Source of the DNA: Trichoplax adhaerens
Taxonomy: Eukaryota > Placozoa > Uniplacotomia > Trichoplacea > Trichoplacidae
Direction: 5' to 3'
DNA length: 64,000 nucleotides
Assembly (NCBI RefSeq): GCF_000150275.1
Contig: NW_002060955.1
Location: 1,309,225-1,373,224 of the forward strand
Part shown: positions 58,975 to 64,000 of the stretch, one piece after another
Position numbering within the stretch: the stretch's first letter is position 1
Layout: every line of letters begins with the position of its first letter
The notes under the pieces: model-generated
The model's input: only the letters and a program-made list of their open reading frames with translations
The model's database searches: none
Told to the model about the DNA's origin: nothing
Made by a program: the position numbers and the translations under genes

Positions 58975-59860
58975 TAACCTCCATTACTCAGCTAGTCAGC
59001 CAGGGTAAATAGGTTTAACGACTCCTAGAATATTGTGCCATCGTTGAATTTATAACCGCGATTACTCAGCTACTCAGCGTAAATACTCCTAGAATATTGT
59101 ATCATCCATCTATCGTTCTAGCTATAACCCCGATTGCTCAGCTACTCAGCATAAATAGCTTGAACGACTTGAAGAATATTGTATCATCCATCGTTTTAAG
59201 CTATAGCCCTGATTGCTCAGCTACTCAGCGTAAATAGCTCGAACGACTCTTAGAATATTGTACCACCTATCGTTCAAGCTATAACCCCGACTGCTTCGCT
59301 ACTCAGCGTAAATAGCTTGAACGACTCCTAGAATATTGCACCACCTATCGTTCAAGCTATAACCCCGATCACTCAGATGCTCAGCCAGCGTCAATAGCTT
59401 GAACAACTCCTAGAATATTGTATCATCTATCGTTCAAGCTATAACCCCGATTGCTCAGCTACTCAGCGTAAATAGCTTGAACGACTGCTAGAATATTGTG
59501 TCATCGCTTAATTAAGCAATAACCCCCATTTGCTCAGCTACTTAGCGTAAATAGCTTGAACGACTGCTAGAATATTGTGTCATCGCTTAATTAAGCTATA
59601 ATCCCGATTGCTCAGCTACTCAGCGTAAATAGCTTGAACGACTTGAAGAATATTGTATCATCCATCGTTTAAGCTAGAACCCCGATCACTCCGCTACTCA
59701 GCGTAAATAGCTCGAACGACTTGAAGAATATTATATCATCCATCGTTTAAGCTATAGCCCCGATCACTCCGCTACTCAGCGTAAATAGCTCGAACGACTC
59801 CTAGAGTATTCCATCATCGTTGAAGCTATTTACGCTGAGTAATCGGGGTTATTATAAACG
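58975..59860. repeat. ~79-bp tandem array, 11 units, ending in an inverted half unit
   Basis: Units contain ATAACCCCGATTGCTCAGCT, the stretch ACTCAGCGTAAATAGCTTGAA, and CCTAGAATATTGTATCAT. The AATATT core recurs about every 78-80 bp from 59029 to 59805. At 59822-59851 the last half unit appears reversed (AGCTATTTACGCTGAGTAAT, then CGGGGTTAT). Confidence 0.92.
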
Positions 59861-59861
59861 G

Positions 59862-60800
59862 GCCTAATGCACTGTACAGTAGAAAGAGAGAGGGACGAGA
59901 AATCATTTTTCTGGTCATTCTATTTATACGCAGGTACATTGTATAAAACCAATCAAGCTGCTCATTATCATGTCAATGGTAGAAAAGGCAGTCATGTCCT
60001 TTCCAGATCGAAAATCCAGTATTGTATATCGTTTCAGATAGAAATGACCAGCAGAATAGTCACCCCTCTCCCCTTTTTAGTACGCTAAGTTCGTCGCTAA
60101 TCTTAATGACAATCGTCCAAAGTATCGGATATCGTTTCAGATCGACTTTCCATTGAAATAACCAACGGAATAGCCGGATGCTCCATTTTGAATCTAGTGA
60201 GCGACCGTTTCTTCTCCCTGTGCTATACAAAAGTAGGGACTACTGCATCCCAATTTCCCCTCCGTGCATAGCTATTGTCACCCATTCTGACAGCCTTGCT
60301 CAAGTCAACAGTGACAACTTTTATACACAGAGGGGGGGGGGGGCAATTTGGATGGAGTATTCCCTACAAAAATCGCTTGATCGATCAGCGTACACGTGTA
60401 CTCCAAGCAGAATCGCGCTATCTCCGTCTCTCCTCTACAAGCTCGAGTCATTTCCTTATAGTACAGTACTGTCTTGTCGTTTGTTGACATAACGTCGGTC
60501 TGACACGGTAGGCGTGCATGCACCAGCCGACTGAGTCAGGGTGTGGGAAGACGGCTACTACCTACCATACCGTTAGTCGAGTAGAGTAGAATAGAGGGAA
60601 AATTAATGATATACCCTATAGAATATATATCGGGTATTTGCAGCGGCAATCGATGCAATACTCTTGCCGGCACGGGACAAGGATTTTCTCAAGCGCATAT
60701 TCTCAAGCCATTTCTTGCCCATTTTCAACGTTTCCGAGCCCCAAGTCATTACACAACCAGTCGCCATCAAGAGGTACGTTGATGAAAGATAGACGTCGTA
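59862..60800. other. gene-free, locally more GC-rich DNA
   Basis: No supported gene. It contains a 12-base G run at ~60333. Overlapping ORFs of 60-100 codons in several frames here (e.g. 60178-60492) reflect local composition and have no family features. Confidence 0.4.
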
Positions 60801-60804
60801 GTAG

Positions 60805-61923
60805 CATCGTTATCGTTTCTCTTTATCTTATCATCATATTAAGATAGGATTGTTTTGATTGTTTTCAATACATGGCGAGCAAATGATAAAATAGTCATGA
60901 CATGGCTAACAGTATTTGGATAAGACGACGAAATTCAACGCCTTGCTTTATTGAATCCATGGCAGAAATTGGATTCCTTACTTTTTACTTTTTTTATCGT
61001 TATCGTTTCTATCTATCTTATCATCATATTAAAATAGGATTGTTTTGATTGTTTTCAATACATGGCGAGCAAATGATAAAATAGTCATGACATGGCTACA
61101 GTATTTAGATAAGACGATGAAATTCAACGCCTTGCTTTATTGAATCCATGGCAGAAATTGGATTCCTTACTTTTTACTTTTTTTATCGTTATCGTTTCTA
61201 TTTATCTTATCATCATATTAAGATAGGATTGTTTTCAATACATGGCGAGCAAATGATAAAATAGTCATGACATGGCTAACAGTATTTGGATAAGACGACG
61301 AAATTCAACGCCTTGCTTTATTGAATCCATGGCAGAAATTGGATTCCTTACTTTTTACTTTTTTTATCGTTATCGTTTCTATCTATCTTATCATCATATT
61401 AAAATAGGATTGTTTTGATTGTTTTCAATACATGGCGAGCAAATGATAAAATAGTCATGACATGGCTACAGTATTTAGATAAGACGATGAAATTCAACGC
61501 CTTGCTTTATTGAATCCATGGCAGAAATTGGATTCCTTACTTTTTACTTTTTTTATCGTTATCGTTTCTATTTATCTTATCATCATATTAAGATAGGATT
61601 GTTTTCAATACATGGCGAGCAAATGATAAAATAGTCATGACATGGCTAACAGTATTTGGATAAGACGACGAAATTCAACGCCTTGCTTTATTGAATCCAT
61701 GGCAGAAATTGGATTCCTTACTTTTTACTTTTTTTATCGTTATCGTTTCTATCTATCTTATCATCATATTAAAATAGGATTGTTTTGATTGTTTTCAATA
61801 CATGGCGAGCAAATGATAAAATAGTCATGACATGGCTACAGTATTTGGATAAGACGACGAAATTCAACGCCTTGCTTTATGGAATCCATGGCGGAAATTG
61901 GATTCCTTACTTTTTACTTTTTT
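60805..61923. repeat. higher-order tandem repeat: ~185-bp monomers in ~370-bp dimers
   Basis: Monomers start at ATCGTTATCGTTTCT: 60805, 60996, 61185, 61366, 61555 and 61736. They alternate between two types. One has TTAAGATAGG and GGCTAACAGTATTTGG; the other has TTAAAATAGG and, in most copies, GGCTACAGTATTTAGA. Dimers 61185-61554 and 61555-61923 are almost identical. A 14-base G run closes the array. Confidence 0.95.
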
Positions 61924-61925
61924 TG

Positions 61926-63200
61926 GGGGGGGGGGGGAAAGGGGAAGCAACGGCATTCATCATCGTTAACTATGCGTATGGCAAGACCATCGCAATGGAT
62001 GGGTACCGTTGAAATTTTCCATTTTGGATGGCATTCTATTTTTTCCCTTTTTTCACAGCTGAGGGTCAATAGTACATCAAGTGGAAACGATCATCATCGC
62101 AATCGATCGCTGATTTAGGTTGGACCATCACTAATCACTAATAGAATTATAGAATTAAAATGCATCAATCAATTGGATGGCCTAATTAACGTGTATACCA
62201 TGCAATCATCGTTGACATGGGCGTCGAGCATTGAGTCAGAAGATGGAGAATAACATGACGATGATGAAGTGGATGGAGCGTTTCTCATCCATGGCGAAGG
62301 AGTCTTTCCCCACCGATCGATAACCACATATGGATTGCCTTGATTGTTATTTGACAAACAGGACAATCACTTTGATTGCATCATGATCCATTTTCCATTC
62401 ATGAATGAATCTTTTTATTTTAACATTGTTTTCTGTCTCAGCAAATGCTTTATTCCCCATTCCATTTTCCATTCATTTCCACATCGACTGCACTACTTCA
62501 ATATCATCGCCATCAACTGAATGCATGCCATGGGCGGCAAGGCCAGGGTATTCTTTTTTATCCATGTGTAGGATTGCAAAGTAGCCATAACTGTGCTAGA
62601 ATAGGGAAAAATTCCTTCTAATCATGGGAGAGCCTGTATATACAGTCATTGGGTTTAATCCAATCAACTAGTAGGTTATCATTTTATTTTCGACAGAAAT
62701 GAAACAACAAGAACATCACGCTGTGCCAGTACAAATGATGATGAAAATGAGGAAAGGGGGAGAGGCGAAAAAAACAATCATTTCTACTCTTAAAACTGCC
62801 AATAACATCGCCCAATGATCATTTACTGTACAAGTCCGTTTCAAACACAGTGATTTCCGGCAGTAACATCCCTAAAGGACATGCAAGGCCTTTTTCAACG
62901 ACGCAATCATTTAAGAAAATGCCTATCAACTTAATGCATAGTCATCATCAATCCCTTTGCCTTTAGTCTACCGTCGATAGTTCTTCAATACCCAACAACA
63001 GAGCGCTTTCACCATTTTTCCTGAATAAGGGAAAGAAATGGGATCCAATAAATCAAATTGGAGTTGAACATGCTTATTAGATGTTTGATTTCAGAAAAGG
63101 CCTACCATGATCGTGTACAGACGAATATGAATCGTATGTATGGTAATATTCAGTAGTCAAGTGCAAGAATGAGTCTGTCTTTAGCCTACGGTAGACAACA
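61926..63200. other. gene-free stretch
   Basis: Starts with the G run at ~61925. No supported gene. The 65-codon serine-rich minus-strand ORF at 62169-62366 has no recognisable features. Confidence 0.35.
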
Positions 63201-63204
63201 GCCC

Positions 63205-63282
63205 CGCCACCTTACATAAAGTTCTGAGAATATTTAGCTACGGTTTCATCTAAATATTGGAAGAACTTGATGTAAGGTGGCG
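63205..63282. other. long imperfect hairpin (33-nt arms, 12-nt loop)
   Basis: Arms 63205-63237 and 63250-63282 pair at 29 of 33 positions: the outer CGCCACCTTACAT/ATGTAAGGTGGCG block is perfect, then AAGTTCT/AGAACTT, then AATATTTAG/CTAAATATT. The loop is CTACGGTTTCAT. The size resembles a microRNA precursor, or a small foldback element. No target-site duplication is evident. Confidence 0.85.
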
Positions 63283-63744
63283 AGGACTAGTGGATAATCT
63301 GTTTTATTACTTCTCGATTCCAACGTTTCAACGCTAAATCGGGGGCGATTTGGCGATCCTTTCTTTCATGCTCGACTTGACTAACTTTAGTTGACGTACA
63401 TTTTAGTAAATTATCGCCATGACACCATGCTGAAAAATCTCGACATGGGTAATTTCTACGTCCTTTTAGTCAACAAGAATGGGATTTAAGCTTACGGTCA
63501 TTCTTTTTAGTTATCCGCTGACAAAGATCGATATGTAATTATACACATCATTTATAAATCATTAGTTAATTGAATTAAATTGATACTTTCCAATACTGCG
63601 TCGCTGCTATGAGCCTGTTTGCTTGCCATCGTGATCGACAAAAACAGCAGACGAATTGCACTAAGCGATGATTGCTGGTCGACATTGATCAATCATCAAT
63701 AAACTGCCATGGCATCCAATGGACTATAATATAGTGAAATTAAA

Positions 63745-63765
63745 GTAGATGATGATGATGATTAT
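63745..63765. repeat. GAT microsatellite
   Basis: A short run of GATGATGATGATGAT. Confidence 0.8.
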
Positions 63766-63819
63766 AGTTGTTGAAGTCGATTTTAGCCTATGCATGTGTG
63801 GATCGCCACCAATGATGAT

Positions 63820-63990
63820 ATGGGTAGCGGCATTATGCCGTAGCTGGATAAATTGTACATACCAGTAAAATCCATCAATTCAACTGTCCATGTTTGTGCT
63901 TTAATGGCGTATTCTTTTAGGTAGCGGCACTACACCATAGTTGGCTTAAATAGTGCATGAGTTGAACTCTCCATGACCGTAGTTACCAGG
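63820..63990. repeat. ~98-bp tandem repeat, at least two units
   Basis: GGTAGCGGCATTATGCCGTA at 63823 and GGTAGCGGCACTACACCATA at 63921, with related flanks. It may continue beyond the window. Confidence 0.6.
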
Positions 63991-64000
63991 CTAATTCGTG

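Noticed and set aside
60178-60523. Overlapping 70-104-codon ORFs in three frames
   Set aside because: No domain, no splice context; caused by locally higher GC and a G run.
61785-62118. ORFs with glycine runs at the end of the higher-order repeat
   Set aside because: Produced by the repeat unit and the poly-G run.

Overview
The window looks like nuclear DNA of an early-branching animal. It is AT-rich, its genes are split by short GT-AG introns, and it carries animal-type families: caspases with a CARD prodomain, rhodopsin-class GPCRs, a secreted MAM-EGF protein, a dCMP deaminase very close to the vertebrate enzyme, and PLPP6-type lipid phosphatases. The mix of compact genes, large gene-poor AT-rich stretches and intronless GPCR genes fits a placozoan (Trichoplax/Hoilungia type). 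That assignment is inference; nothing in the window proves it. One assembly gap (N) lies at 13172-13943.

Layout. 1-7.2 kb: two caspase genes in tandem on the minus strand. The left one has a CARD and runs off the window before its catalytic cysteine. The right one is a complete three-exon effector-like caspase. 7.2-11.4 kb: no gene, but three different tandem repeats, one resembling a tRNA-derived element. 11.5-12.5 kb: GPCR (-). 13-21.6 kb: gap, then a long gene-poor stretch of old tandem repeats with remnants of a leucine-rich-repeat-like gene. 21.6-24.1 kb: a three-exon gene derived from a piggyBac transposase that has lost two of three catalytic aspartates (-). 25.9-31.4 kb: a 2.4-2.8 kb segment present twice in tandem, each copy with one GNAT acetyltransferase gene (-) and one array of ~72-bp repeats. 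31.6-33.6 kb: a broken TPR gene (+). 34.4-34.9 kb: a BACK-domain-like fragment (+). 35.6-38.4 kb: two divergently transcribed PAP2 phosphatase genes; the 3' tail of the first is tandemly repeated at a 210-bp period. 38.4-49.9 kb: mostly empty apart from a GPCR gene (+) at 44.5 kb, dispersed repeats and old tandem repeats. 49.9-51.9 kb: a five-exon MAM-EGF-EGF secreted protein (-). 53.6-54.6 kb: two small possible secreted ORFs (-) and a BESS-motif protein (+). 55-58 kb: tandem repeats. 58.0-58.6 kb: dCMP deaminase (-) with an E2F-like site upstream. 58.9-64 kb: a 79-bp array closed by an inverted half unit, a 370-bp higher-order repeat, and a strong 33-bp hairpin.

The genes do not form one pathway. 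The repeated theme is local duplication (caspases, GNATs, PAP2s, and the PAP2 tail) within DNA built largely from low-copy tandem repeats. Exon structures were assembled by eye from splice signals, reading phase and family conservation.
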